In this document: piece by piece, positions 1 through 7,216 of the stretch | Layout: each line of letters opens with the position of its first letter | How positions within the stretch are numbered: position 1 is the stretch's first letter | Notes under the pieces: model-generated | Database searches by the model: none | What the model saw: only the letters and a program-made list of their open reading frames with translations | Told to the model about the DNA's origin: nothing | Assembly: GCA_025963775.1 (NCBI GenBank) | Contig: JAOQAD010000015.1 | Span: 1 to 64,000 of the forward strand | Length of the DNA: 64,000 bases | Source of the DNA: Bacteroidota bacterium | Lineage (GTDB): Bacteria > Bacteroidota > Bacteroidia > 2-12-FULL-35-15 | Direction of reading: 5' to 3' | Program-made: the position numbers and the translations under genes

Positions 1-58
1 GCTCTTGCTGCTTCAGTATCGAAACAATCTGAGCTTCTGTAAATCTTGATTTTTTCAT
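1..58 (-). CDS. IS3-family transposase OrfA, N-terminal fragment at window edge
   Basis: Only the first 19 codons are in the window. They read MKKSRFTEAQIVSILKQQE, the typical opening of the IS3-family OrfA helix-turn-helix DNA-binding protein (K-S-R-F-T-x-x-Q-I followed by a helix). The ATG complement lies at 56-58. In this family OrfA is normally fused by -1 frameshifting to the DDE integrase OrfB to give the active transposase. The gene runs off the left edge, so its integrity is unknown. Confidence 0.75.
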   Translation of the reverse strand, partial: MKKSRFTEAQIVSILKQQE

Positions 59-126
59 GGCTTTGTTTTTTAAAATTAAAGATTTTTTCTCTAATTTTAA
101 ATGGCCAACTTTTAGGTAAGCTTACA
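1..126 (-). mobile_element. IS3-family insertion sequence, left part cut by window edge
   Basis: The minus strand carries the start of an IS3-type orfA. Upstream of it the element appears to end near position 126, where the minus strand reads TGTAAGCTTACC followed by TAAAAGTTGGCCA, a TG-starting terminal repeat of the kind IS3 elements have. Beyond 126 the sequence switches directly into the tail of another transposase gene, which supports 126 as the junction. The other end and orfB lie outside the window, so the target-site duplication cannot be tested. Confidence 0.65.
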
Positions 127-196
127 AGAGTACCTGGAGCTGCTCCGGAAATTTGAGGTGGAGTACAAAGAAGAATATCTTTTTGAATGGGCCTGA
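127..196 (+). pseudogene. C-terminal remnant of a REP-associated (IS200-like) tyrosine transposase
   Basis: An open frame ending in TGA at 194-196 encodes EYLELLRKFEVEYKEEYLFE and two further residues. This matches the end of the complete transposase at 2833-3297 (EYLAFLQENEIEFKEEYLFD). The frame is cut off at the IS3 terminus near 126. I infer that an IS3 element inserted into, or deleted up to, a second copy of this gene family, leaving about 22 codons. The His-hydrophobic-His motif and catalytic Tyr are absent here, so it cannot be functional. Confidence 0.65.
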
Positions 197-204
197 TCCG
201 GGAG

Positions 205-597
205 CTATATTCCTATATCCACATAATAGGTATAATTCAGGATCATATACCGCTGCCCGGCTTTGATGGTGTCTGCCCGGTCAATAATATCCTGTGTTGC
301 AATTACAGGCGCCTGGTTGATCTCATACCTGCTGTCGGAAACCCATCCGCAAAAAAGGCAGTTCTTTTCAATGTACCATTTTTTGCTGCCCATATGGTCT
401 TCGTAATCAGGCCTGTATACCTTCTGGATATATCCTTTGCCTTTTGAGTCGATGTAAAAAGCCGTATAGGAAGGAAGTGTATTGGCAGGTGTCCTCCACC
501 GGCCTGTGAGCTCAGGCATTATGTTGAGCGCCTTCTCTTTTTTACAGGCTGCCATTACAAGAAGAAAAAGGAGAAGATACACGTGTTTCATAACCAT
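205..597 (-). CDS. small lipoprotein of unknown function
   Basis: A 130-residue protein with a lipoprotein signal: a hydrophobic stretch followed by VMAAC, with Cys18 as the likely lipidated residue and a charged KKEK just after it. The mature part contains a GRWRTP segment and many aromatic residues, as in small beta-rich Bacteroidota lipoproteins, but I recognise no family. A second Met at codon 3 (591) is an equally good start. It is convergent with the RAYT remnant and divergent from the SpoIIE gene. Outer-membrane or periplasmic anchoring is an inference from the lipobox. Confidence 0.75.
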   Translation of the reverse strand: MVMKHVYLLLFLLVMAACKKEKALNIMPELTGRWRTPANTLPSYTAFYIDSKGKGYIQKVYRPDYEDHMGSKKWYIEKNCLFCGWVSDSRYEINQAPVIATQDIIDRADTIKAGQRYMILNYTYYVDIGI

Positions 598-670
598 AAA
601 GGTACTAAAAGGCTTTTTTACGGCAATTATTTTAATGCGAAATGGCGTGTCTCCGTCCTTCTAATTCGAT

Positions 671-678
671 TATATTTG
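671..678 (+). promoter_or_regulatory. Bacteroidota -7 promoter element
   Basis: TATATTTG matches the Bacteroidota TAnnTTTG element and lies 43 bases before the ATG of the TPR-SpoIIE gene at 722. No clear TTTG is seen at the expected upstream spacing. Confidence 0.5.
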
Positions 679-721
679 ATATGAAATTATCTTTTGAAAA
701 AGAAAGAAATCAATGTAAAAA

Positions 722-2674
722 ATGAGAAACAAGCTACTGATCGTATTGTTGTTTATTGCTGCCGGGCTTCCGGCACAGGTAAAAATTGACAGCCTCTTTA
801 AGGTGTGGAAAGACACATCCCGCGCCGATACTGTAAGAATGAAGGCCATGCAGCGGATCTGCATACAGGGTTACCTGTATTCAAAACCTGATAGCGCTTA
901 TTATTATGCGAACGATCTGTACAAGCTGGCGATACAAAGCAATTCAAAAATCTTCCAGGTGATCGCGCTGAACATACAGGGGGCATCCTGTTCCATGAGA
1001 GGGGATAATGTGCATGCTATTGAGTATTTTACGCGAAGCCTTAAAATAACCGAGAACATGGGCGACCAGAAAGGCATGTCTGCCGCCCTGAACAACATCG
1101 GGGTGATCTACGACGGGCAGGAGGAGTATGCAAAGGCAAGGGATTATTATGAACGGGCCCTGAAGATCATTGAAAAGATGGGGAATAAGAGGTCGATCGC
1201 ATTGTCGTATGTGAACCTCGGAAATGTGTCCCGCAGCCTGAAGGAGTATGAGAAGTCAATCGATTATCATGAGCGCAGCCTTGCATTGAGCGAGGAAATA
1301 AAGGATGACGCAGGGATAGGAGTGGCGCTGCATTCGATGGCTGTTGCGTATTACGAGATGGGCAACGACGCTAAAGCGCTTGACCTGAACAGCAGGAGCA
1401 TCCCGTATTATGAAAAGGTTGGCGACCAGCAGGGCCTTATGGAGGTTTATAACAACCTCGGGCAGGTGTACGACCGGAAAGGGGACAATGAAAAGTCGAT
1501 CGCCTACAATAAGCTGGCATTGAAGATCTCGCAGGAAGCGGGCATTGCTGCTTCGGTGAGGGAGGCCAATAAGTCGCTGTACGAAAGCTATAAAAAAACC
1601 GGACGTTACAAGGATGCGCTGGAGATGTACGAATCCTACATCACCATGAGGGACAGTATAAAGAACGAGGAAAGCCAGGAAGAGATGATGAAGCAGGAGC
1701 TCTCCTATAATTTTGAGAAGCAGAAAGCGCTGGATGAAAAAGAGCATGAGAAACAACTGGCAGTTGCAGCTGAAAAGGAGAAAAAGCAAAGAGTGATCAG
1801 CGTGGCCGTGGGCACCGGCTTGTTCCTGGTATTACTGTTCGCCGTGTTTGTGGTGAAGCGCCTGCAATTGACACGCAAGCAGAAATACATCATTGAGCAT
1901 CAGAAAGACCTTGTTGAAGAAAAGCAAAAAGAGATCCTCGCTTCGATCACGTATGCCAAGCGTTTGCAGGAAGCCATCCTTCCCCCTGAAAATGCAGTGA
2001 AAGAACAGTTCCCGGAAAGTTTTATTTTATACAAGCCGAAAGACATTGTTGCCGGCGATTTCTACTGGATGGAAAAGGCCGGTGATGTAGTGCTGATAGC
2101 TGTTGCAGACTGCACCGGGCATGGTGTTCCGGGAGCGATGGTGAGCGTGGTGTGCAGCAATGCCCTGAACCGTGCGGTACTTGAATTCGGGATTACGGAC
2201 CCGGGGAAGATCCTCGATAAAACACGGGAGCTTGTGCTCGATACATTTGCAAAGAGCGATAAGGATGTGAAAGATGGAATGGATATTTCGCTTGCATCTG
2301 TGAATTCAAAAACGCTGGAGATCAAATGGGCCGGTGCGAACAATCCATTGTGGTATATTGAAGGCCCGGAATTCAAAGAGATCACGGCGAACAAACAGCC
2401 TATCGGCAGTTCGATCAACCCGCAGCCATTTACAACGCATACACTCAAGCTCAATAAAGGAGATCAGTTCTTTTTGTTTACTGATGGCTATGCAGATCAG
2501 TTTGGCGGAGATAAGGGAAAGAAATTCAAATCGAAGCCGATCAAGGAATTGCTGCAGCAAAATGCAGGCTTAGCTGCCACTGAACAGAAACAAAAGCTGG
2601 AGCTGATCTTTACGGAATGGAAAACCAATATTGAGCAGGTGGATGATGTGTGTATTCTCGGTGTGAGGCTTTGA
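722..2674 (+). CDS. TPR-domain SpoIIE-family protein serine phosphatase
   Basis: A 650-residue membrane-anchored PP2C-type phosphatase. A signal peptide (about 1-19) is followed by a run of TPR motifs (about 60-330), a charged coiled coil, one membrane span (about 358-378), a second short coiled coil and a C-terminal SpoIIE domain (about 410-650). Metal-binding motifs are intact: GDFYW near 445, ADCTGHGVPGA near 461, a GMD motif near 520 and FTDGYADQFGG near 583. In this architecture periplasmic TPRs sense a partner and control cytoplasmic dephosphorylation, often of anti-sigma antagonists; the substrate is not evident here. A paralogous phosphatase domain occurs in the gene at 16636-19842. 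Confidence 0.88.
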   Translation: MRNKLLIVLLFIAAGLPAQVKIDSLFKVWKDTSRADTVRMKAMQRICIQGYLYSKPDSAYYYANDLYKLAIQSNSKIFQVIALNIQGASCSMRGDNVHAIEYFTRSLKITENMGDQKGMSAALNNIGVIYDGQEEYAKARDYYERALKIIEKMGNKRSIALSYVNLGNVSRSLKEYEKSIDYHERSLALSEEIKDDAGIGVALHSMAVAYYEMGNDAKALDLNSRSIPYYEKVGDQQGLMEVYNNLGQVYDRKGDNEKSIAYNKLALKISQEAGIAASVREANKSLYESYKKTGRYKDALEMYESYITMRDSIKNEESQEEMMKQELSYNFEKQKALDEKEHEKQLAVAAEKEKKQRVISVAVGTGLFLVLLFAVFVVKRLQLTRKQKYIIEHQKDLVEEKQKEILASITYAKRLQEAILPPENAVKEQFPESFILYKPKDIVAGDFYWMEKAGDVVLIAVADCTGHGVPGAMVSVVCSNALNRAVLEFGITDPGKILDKTRELVLDTFAKSDKDVKDGMDISLASVNSKTLEIKWAGANNPLWYIEGPEFKEITANKQPIGSSINPQPFTTHTLKLNKGDQFFLFTDGYADQFGGDKGKKFKSKPIKELLQQNAGLAATEQKQKLELIFTEWKTNIEQVDDVCILGVRL

Positions 2675-2753
2675 CGATTTCAAAGGACGAAGGTCAGGGA
2701 ATGCCATCCGATAGCAAAAATTAAACAGAATGACATTGGATGTTCGGTTTGAT

Positions 2754-2823
2754 AGCCCCGGAGGGGCTCAACATCTTTAGAGATCAATTAATAAAAATGA
2801 TAGTAATTGCCCCGGAGGGGCAA
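2754..2823. repeat. inverted copy of the RAYT-associated palindrome unit, 5' flank
   Basis: Two perfect palindromic cores, GCCCCGGAGGGGC, sit at 2755-2767 and 2809-2821, joined by a segment containing AACATCTTTAGA. Read on the minus strand this block matches one unit of the array downstream of the transposase (core, spacer, TCTAAAGATGTT, second core). The transposase at 2833 is therefore bracketed by oppositely oriented units. The outer core here is of the CCCC/GGGG type, where the downstream units have a GGCCTC/GAGGCC palindrome. Confidence 0.75.
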
Positions 2824-2832
2824 AATAAATTT

Positions 2833-3297
2833 ATGGCAGATACCTTCACCCAGATCTTTTATCATGTTGTTTTTGCAGTCAGGAATAGGGAATCCCTTAT
2901 CACACCGGAAATTAAAGATGATTTGTATAAGTATATATCCGGGATCATTACAAATCAAAAGCAAAAAGTATTTATTATAAACGGCATGCCTGACCACGTT
3001 CATATTTTAATGAACTGCAAGCCAAACATGAATTTATCCGATAATGTTCGTGAAATAAAAGAGCATTCAACAAAATTTATTAATGACAAGAAAGTTCTTC
3101 GCGGACAATTTTATTGGCAGGGAGGATTTGGTGCGTTTACAGTTTCTAAAAAAGATGTTCCGATGGTTTTGAATTATATTCAAAATCAGGAAGAGCATCA
3201 TAAGCAGAAAACGTTCAGGGAGGAATATTTAGCTTTTCTCCAGGAAAATGAAATTGAATTTAAAGAGGAATATCTTTTTGATTTTGAGTTGACATAA
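2833..3297 (+). CDS. REP-associated tyrosine transposase (IS200/IS605 Y1-like)
   Basis: A 154-residue single-domain Y1 HUH nuclease. It shows the HUH motif (His55-Val-His57 in PDHVHIL) and the catalytic Tyr115 in NYIQNQEEHH, the arrangement seen in IS200-like and REP-associated transposases. Start: the frame is open from 2740, but the leader would be encoded by the palindromic repeat, and family members begin MADTFTQI-like, so ATG 2833 is preferred. No accessory TnpB is present. Inverted palindromic repeats lie on both sides, which is the hallmark of RAYT rather than a complete IS200. It is expected to cut and join single-stranded DNA at such hairpins. Confidence 0.88.
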   Translation: MADTFTQIFYHVVFAVRNRESLITPEIKDDLYKYISGIITNQKQKVFIINGMPDHVHILMNCKPNMNLSDNVREIKEHSTKFINDKKVLRGQFYWQGGFGAFTVSKKDVPMVLNYIQNQEEHHKQKTFREEYLAFLQENEIEFKEEYLFDFELT

Positions 3298-3313
3298 TGC
3301 TTAGGAAGGAATG

Positions 3314-3715
3314 TTTTGCCCCTCCGGGGCAATTGGAATCGGTTTAGGGCTATTGTTTCTAAAGATGTTTGGCCTCTCTGAGGCCATTGCATTTTTTGAT
3401 TATAACTCAACAATACTAACTTTTGACCTGTTTTAAAATGCTTGGTTTCTCTGAGACCATGTATAATTTGTTTTGCCCCTCCGGGGCAATTGGAATCGGT
3501 TTAGGATTATTGTTTCTAAAGATGTTTGGCCTCTCTGAGGCCATTGTGTTTTTTATTGTAACTCAGCAATACTAACTTTTGACCTGTTTTAAAATGCCTG
3601 GTTTCTCTGAGACCATATATAATTGTTTTGCCCGGGGCAATTGGAATCGGTTTAGGGCTATAGTTTCTATAGATGTTTGGCCTCTCTGAGGCCATTGTTT
3701 ACAGAGGATGTTTCT
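3314..3715. repeat. REP/BIME-like array: three tandem units of about 156 bp
   Basis: Units begin at 3314, 3471 and 3626 (spacing 157 and 155). Each full unit has three hairpins: A (GCCCCTCCGGGGC at 3318-3330 and 3475-3487; shortened GCCCGGGGC at 3630-3638), B (GGCCTCTCTGAGGCC at 3371-3385, 3528-3542, 3679-3693) and C (GGTTTCTCTGAGACC at 3444-3458, 3600-3614). The third unit stops after B. The array starts 17 bases after the transposase stop and contains no open reading frame of note. It is most likely mobilised by the adjacent RAYT. Confidence 0.85.
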
Positions 3716-3843
3716 GCCCCTGCGTGGCGGCAATGTCCTCCCGACAATTATATAATTGTTTTTTGCTAAAGACCTTTGGTTTCTCCGGGGCCTGACATTT
3801 TTAGAAATACCGTTTCAACACCTTCAACGGCCTCAGAGAGGCC
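3716..3843. repeat. degenerate end of the palindrome array
   Basis: After the third unit there are decayed hairpins: GCCCCTGCGTGGCGGC near 3716-3731 and GGTTTCTCCGGGGCC at 3778-3792. The region then ends in an inverted B palindrome, GGCCTCAGAGAGGCC at 3829-3843, which runs into the 3' end of the dehydrogenase gene on the minus strand. Nothing else is evident between 3716 and 3829. Confidence 0.6.
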
Positions 3844-4777
3844 GAGCATCTCTAAGGATCTTCTCCGCCAGCACCTTCGCAATCTTCTCATTGCTCTCGT
3901 GTGTCCAGCCCGCGATATGTGAACTCAGGATCACTCTATCGCTTTTGATCAGTTGTTGAAAAGCTTCCGGTAAGGTATGGATCTCAAGGTTCTCAAAAGA
4001 TACCATTTCGTATTCCAGCACATCGAGGCAGGCCCCTGCTACTTTACCGGATTGGAGGTGCTTTACAAGGCCTGCAGTATCCAGGCACTTTCCACGTGCA
4101 GTGTTGATGATGTAAATGTTCTTTTTGAATTTGCTGATAAACTCATCATTAATAAGATAATGTGTTGCATCCGTCAGTGGTGTATGAAGGCTCAGCACAT
4201 CCGCCTCTGAAAAGATCTGTTCCATCGAAGCTTCCTGCACCTGTTCATTGCCAAATCCTTTTTTGTATTTATCGTAAGCGAGAACTGTAACACCAAAACC
4301 TTTCAGCCTTTCGGCAAAAGCGCTTCCCATATTTCCATAGCCGATGATGCCTACTGTTTTACCCATCAGCTCTATTCCTCTGTTGCCTTCACGGATCCAT
4401 TTGCCTTCGCGTACTTCGCGGTCGGCGCGGCAGATGTTGTTGAAGAGTGCAAGCAGCATCCCGATGGCATGCTCTGCAACAGCATCGCGGTTTCCTTCCG
4501 GCGCGTGGATGCATTTTATTCCTTTGCTTTCAGCATAGTCCACATCAATATTCTCCATCCCGGCCCCGGCACGTGCGATGAATTTCAGGCGGCTGGCTTT
4601 ATCGATGATCTCTTTCGTGATCTTAATTTTGCTGCGGATCACAATTCCATCGTACAAATGAATGCTGGCAATGATCTCTTCCTTTGTCCAGCTGTAATTC
4701 AGGTCGCAGGTATGCCCGGCCTTCTGCAGTGTTTCGTGCAGCAGGGGATGATTGGAATCAATGAAAAGGATCTTCAT
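3833..4777 (-). CDS. D-2-hydroxyacid dehydrogenase (phosphoglycerate dehydrogenase-like)
   Basis: A 314-residue NAD-dependent D-2-hydroxyacid dehydrogenase. The Rossmann motif GYGNMG is at 146-151, and the family catalytic trio is visible as Arg228 (NTARG), Glu255 (LDVLE) and His287 (SSHIAGW). It lacks the C-terminal ACT domain of classical SerA, so short-form 3-phosphoglycerate dehydrogenase or another 2-hydroxyacid enzyme is possible. It starts 2 bases after mgtE ends on the same strand, suggesting co-transcription. Its last codons (Arg-Pro-Leu-stop) are read from a REP-like palindrome, so the native C-terminus may have been replaced. Confidence 0.88.
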   Translation of the reverse strand: MKILFIDSNHPLLHETLQKAGHTCDLNYSWTKEEIIASIHLYDGIVIRSKIKITKEIIDKASRLKFIARAGAGMENIDVDYAESKGIKCIHAPEGNRDAVAEHAIGMLLALFNNICRADREVREGKWIREGNRGIELMGKTVGIIGYGNMGSAFAERLKGFGVTVLAYDKYKKGFGNEQVQEASMEQIFSEADVLSLHTPLTDATHYLINDEFISKFKKNIYIINTARGKCLDTAGLVKHLQSGKVAGACLDVLEYEMVSFENLEIHTLPEAFQQLIKSDRVILSSHIAGWTHESNEKIAKVLAEKILRDARPL

Positions 4778-4779
4778 TT

Positions 4780-6174
4780 TTATAAGAGTGTTCCTTTGAG
4801 AAATATGATGGAAAAGGTAAAGTAGATGATCAGCCCGGTAACATCAACAAGCGTTGCTACGAAAGGAGCGGAGGATACTGCCGGGTCAAGGCCGACACGC
4901 TTCAGGGCAAGGGGAAGCAGCGAGCCCATCAGCGTTCCCCACATCACCACGCCAACAAGTGCGCAGCCAACAGTCAATGCGATCATGTGCCAGTGCGGGC
5001 CGTAGCTGCTGATAAAATACGACCAGAGCGCAACCCTTGCAAATCCGATAAAGCCAAGTATAACGCCGATCACCATTCCGGTGGAGAATTCTTTTTTAAC
5101 GATCTTCCACCAGTCGCGCACAGTGATCTCGCCCAGTGCAAGCGCACGGATGATCAGTGTGGAAGCCTGGGAGCCGCTGTTACCGCCGCTGGAGATAATA
5201 AGCGGGATAAAAAGGGCAAGGATCACCGCTTTCGCGATCTGGTCCTCAAAAAAGCTCATCGCCGTAGCGGTAAGTGTTTCACCAAGAAAAAGGATAATGA
5301 GCCATCCGACCCGCTTTTTAATCATCTGCCGGAAAGGCGTGCTCATGTATGGCTCTTCAAGGGCTTCCATCGCACCCATCTTCTGCACGTCCTCTGTTTC
5401 CTCTTCCCTTCTTACATCCGCAACGTCATCCACCGTGATGCGTCCTACAAGCCTTCCGAGGGCATCCACAACGGGCAGTACAACCAGGTTGTACTTGTCC
5501 ATGATGTTGGCAACCTCTTCCGTATCCGTATTTGTTTTTACAGAGATCACTTTCGGATCATAAATATCGGCGATCCTGGAGCGGGTAGGGGAGATCACCA
5601 GCTTTTTCAGCGACAGTAATCCAACCAGCCGTTCATTATCATCCACCACATAAATGGCGTAAATATTTTCTACTTCATCTGCCTGCTCGCGGATCTCGCG
5701 CACACACTCGATGGAGTTGCTGTTCACATGCACCCGCACAAGCTCGGTAGCCATTAAGCCGCCGGCAGTGTTCTCATCATAATTTAAAAGCTCTACAATG
5801 TCGCTGGCCTGCTCGCTGTCCTCCATGTGCGACAATACCTCGTCCTGCACATCATCCGGTAATTCCGCGATCACATCGGCGGCATCATCCGAATCCATGT
5901 TGTCGATCAGCTGTTCCGCGATCTCCTTGGGAGTAAGCGAAGAGAGGATCTCTTCACGCACATCTTCTTCCAGCTCCACCAGCACATCGGCGGCGATCTG
6001 TTCATCAAGATAATTGTAAAGGAATTTTACCTGCTCAATGGAAAGCTCGTTGAAAATTTCGGCAATATCAGGCGGGTACAGCTCTTTCAGCTGCGTTTCC
6101 ACGAAGGCTGTGTCCTTGATGTCGATCGCATCCTGCAGCCTTGTTAAAAATTCGTTTGTTAATTCAAATTGCAC
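4780..6174 (-). CDS. mgtE: magnesium transporter MgtE
   Basis: A 464-residue Mg2+ channel/transporter in the inner membrane. It has the superhelical MgtE N domain (about 1-130, rich in acidic residues, with repeated DDAADVIAELPDD-type helices), two CBS domains (about 135-255) and a five-helix membrane domain (about 280-460) containing the conserved GGNSGSQAS signature of the pore region. Length and order fit the family. In known MgtE proteins Mg2+ binding to the N and CBS domains closes the pore. It is probably first in a two-gene unit with the downstream dehydrogenase. Confidence 0.95.
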   Translation of the reverse strand: MQFELTNEFLTRLQDAIDIKDTAFVETQLKELYPPDIAEIFNELSIEQVKFLYNYLDEQIAADVLVELEEDVREEILSSLTPKEIAEQLIDNMDSDDAADVIAELPDDVQDEVLSHMEDSEQASDIVELLNYDENTAGGLMATELVRVHVNSNSIECVREIREQADEVENIYAIYVVDDNERLVGLLSLKKLVISPTRSRIADIYDPKVISVKTNTDTEEVANIMDKYNLVVLPVVDALGRLVGRITVDDVADVRREEETEDVQKMGAMEALEEPYMSTPFRQMIKKRVGWLIILFLGETLTATAMSFFEDQIAKAVILALFIPLIISSGGNSGSQASTLIIRALALGEITVRDWWKIVKKEFSTGMVIGVILGFIGFARVALWSYFISSYGPHWHMIALTVGCALVGVVMWGTLMGSLLPLALKRVGLDPAVSSAPFVATLVDVTGLIIYFTFSIIFLKGTLL

Positions 6175-6204
6175 CTGTTTGCCTTATTTAGTGTTTTCCG
6201 CGGG

Positions 6205-6212
6205 CAAAGGTA
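6205..6212 (-). promoter_or_regulatory. Bacteroidota -7 promoter element for mgtE
   Basis: On the minus strand TACCTTTG matches TAnnTTTG and lies about 30 bases before the mgtE start codon. A good -33 TTTG is not seen. Confidence 0.45.
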
Positions 6213-6277
6213 CGGTTTATCCTAAATTGGGAGCGAATCGGGGAGAAATTTAATCGGGACGGGCGGGCAAGAAAAAA

Positions 6278-6303
6278 CCACTTCCCGCGCCTGCAGGAAG
6301 TGG
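6278..6303 (-). terminator. rho-independent terminator after the LipL32-like gene
   Basis: CCACTTCC at 6278-6285 pairs with GGAAGTGG at 6296-6303. On the minus strand the hairpin is followed by a run of six T (A-run at 6272-6277), 18 bases after the stop codon of the gene at 6322. Confidence 0.75.
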
Positions 6304-6321
6304 CCCTTCAATGAATACTGC

Positions 6322-7020
6322 TTACTGTGCAGCAACAAGCTTCATCAGCTCGTCAATTGTTTGTGCGATCTTAACTCCCGGCAGTTTTACCGGTGCGCCA
6401 ACCTGTGCAACAAAGCTGCCCTGCACTTCACCTGTTTTGTAGGTGGTGAAGCCAATGCGGTACAGGCCTGCAACAAGTGCTTTCTTTGGATTGCTCACTT
6501 CGCTGGTGATGCGCATCAGTGAATTGTATTTGCTTCCCGATGGCTGTGCGGGCATTTCAGATGAATCATCATTCTGGTCGTACACGTTCCAGCTTGCTGT
6601 TTTTCCTTTTCCAAGGTCAGCAGCGCTTGTGATGCCTTCAGCCCTTTCAAGGGAGATCCAGGTATCGAAATAATTTGTTTTGTCGGCAGCGTTCGCTGTG
6701 TAGTCAGCCGACACGATGTCTGTTTTCTCCGGCGTCATCTTGTCAACCGGTGAAGCCATGCGCACGCCAACTTCCGGTGCAGCAGCAGGGATCCAGATGT
6801 AGATGTAGTAATACTTTTTACCACCGCGCTCTTCATCCGGCTTTGCTCCCGGCTTGATATAGCCATAGTATGTAAGCAGGTCCGTGTAAGGTATGCGCAC
6901 TTCTTTTCCCATTACGGATTTTTTCCCCAGGTCTGCGCCGAACTTATCGAGCTTCTGGGCTGTGATTGTGGAAGTTGCTGTAATAGCAAGCACTCCAAGC
7001 AATGCGATCATTTTTTTCAT
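6322..7020 (-). CDS. secreted LipL32-family surface protein homologue
   Basis: A 232-residue exported protein resembling LipL32/Hap1, the major surface lipoprotein of pathogenic Leptospira. Matching blocks from memory of that family are YYGYIKPG (51-58), IYIWIPA..PEVGVRM (73-88), FDTWI..ER (118-126), KYNSL.RI (164-171) and LYRIGFTTYKTGEVQGSFVA (186-205). The residues aligned with the LipL32 Ca2+ site (Asp132, Thr133, Asp164, Asp165, Tyr178) appear kept as Asp119, Thr120, Asp151, Asp152 and Tyr165. Unlike LipL32 there is no lipobox cysteine: the signal peptide ends ...STITAQ, so the product should be cleaved by signal peptidase I and be soluble or non-lipidated. It is a single-gene unit with its own promoter and terminator. 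Confidence 0.85.
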   Translation of the reverse strand: MKKMIALLGVLAITATSTITAQKLDKFGADLGKKSVMGKEVRIPYTDLLTYYGYIKPGAKPDEERGGKKYYYIYIWIPAAAPEVGVRMASPVDKMTPEKTDIVSADYTANAADKTNYFDTWISLERAEGITSAADLGKGKTASWNVYDQNDDSSEMPAQPSGSKYNSLMRITSEVSNPKKALVAGLYRIGFTTYKTGEVQGSFVAQVGAPVKLPGVKIAQTIDELMKLVAAQ

Positions 7021-7059
7021 TTGTCTGTTAATTTAGTTTAGATGTTCTGTTTTTGTGAT

Positions 7060-7090
7060 CAAATGTAGAAAGGAATAGCTCAAACGCAAA
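7060..7090 (-). promoter_or_regulatory. Bacteroidota promoter (-33 TTTG, 19-base spacer, -7 TACATTTG)
   Basis: On the minus strand TTTG (complement of 7087-7090) is followed after exactly 19 bases by TACATTTG (complement of 7060-7067). This is the full Bacteroidota sigma consensus, about 40 bases before the LipL32-like gene. The quality of the match suggests strong expression. Confidence 0.7.
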
Positions 7091-7216
7091 CAATCCGGAC
7101 AAGCGGCGGGCTTGAGTTACCATGTGGCGGCGTACGGTTATTATTCGTATGGGAGATGCAGCAATTTTAGAGCAGCGGCATATTCATTTGAGAAGAAAAA
7201 TATTCCTGGGAACTGC

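Noticed and set aside
2740-2832. 31-codon N-terminal extension of the transposase
   Set aside because: It is translated from the palindromic repeats (AxEGxN repeats) and precedes the conserved start of the family.
3314-3700. possible CRISPR array
   Set aside because: Repeats are about 156 bp, made of three different palindromes with conserved spacers, only three copies, and no cas genes. This is a REP/BIME array.
4987-5619. 210-codon plus-strand open frame
   Set aside because: Antisense to the membrane and CBS domains of MgtE, an intact conserved protein; no recognisable features.
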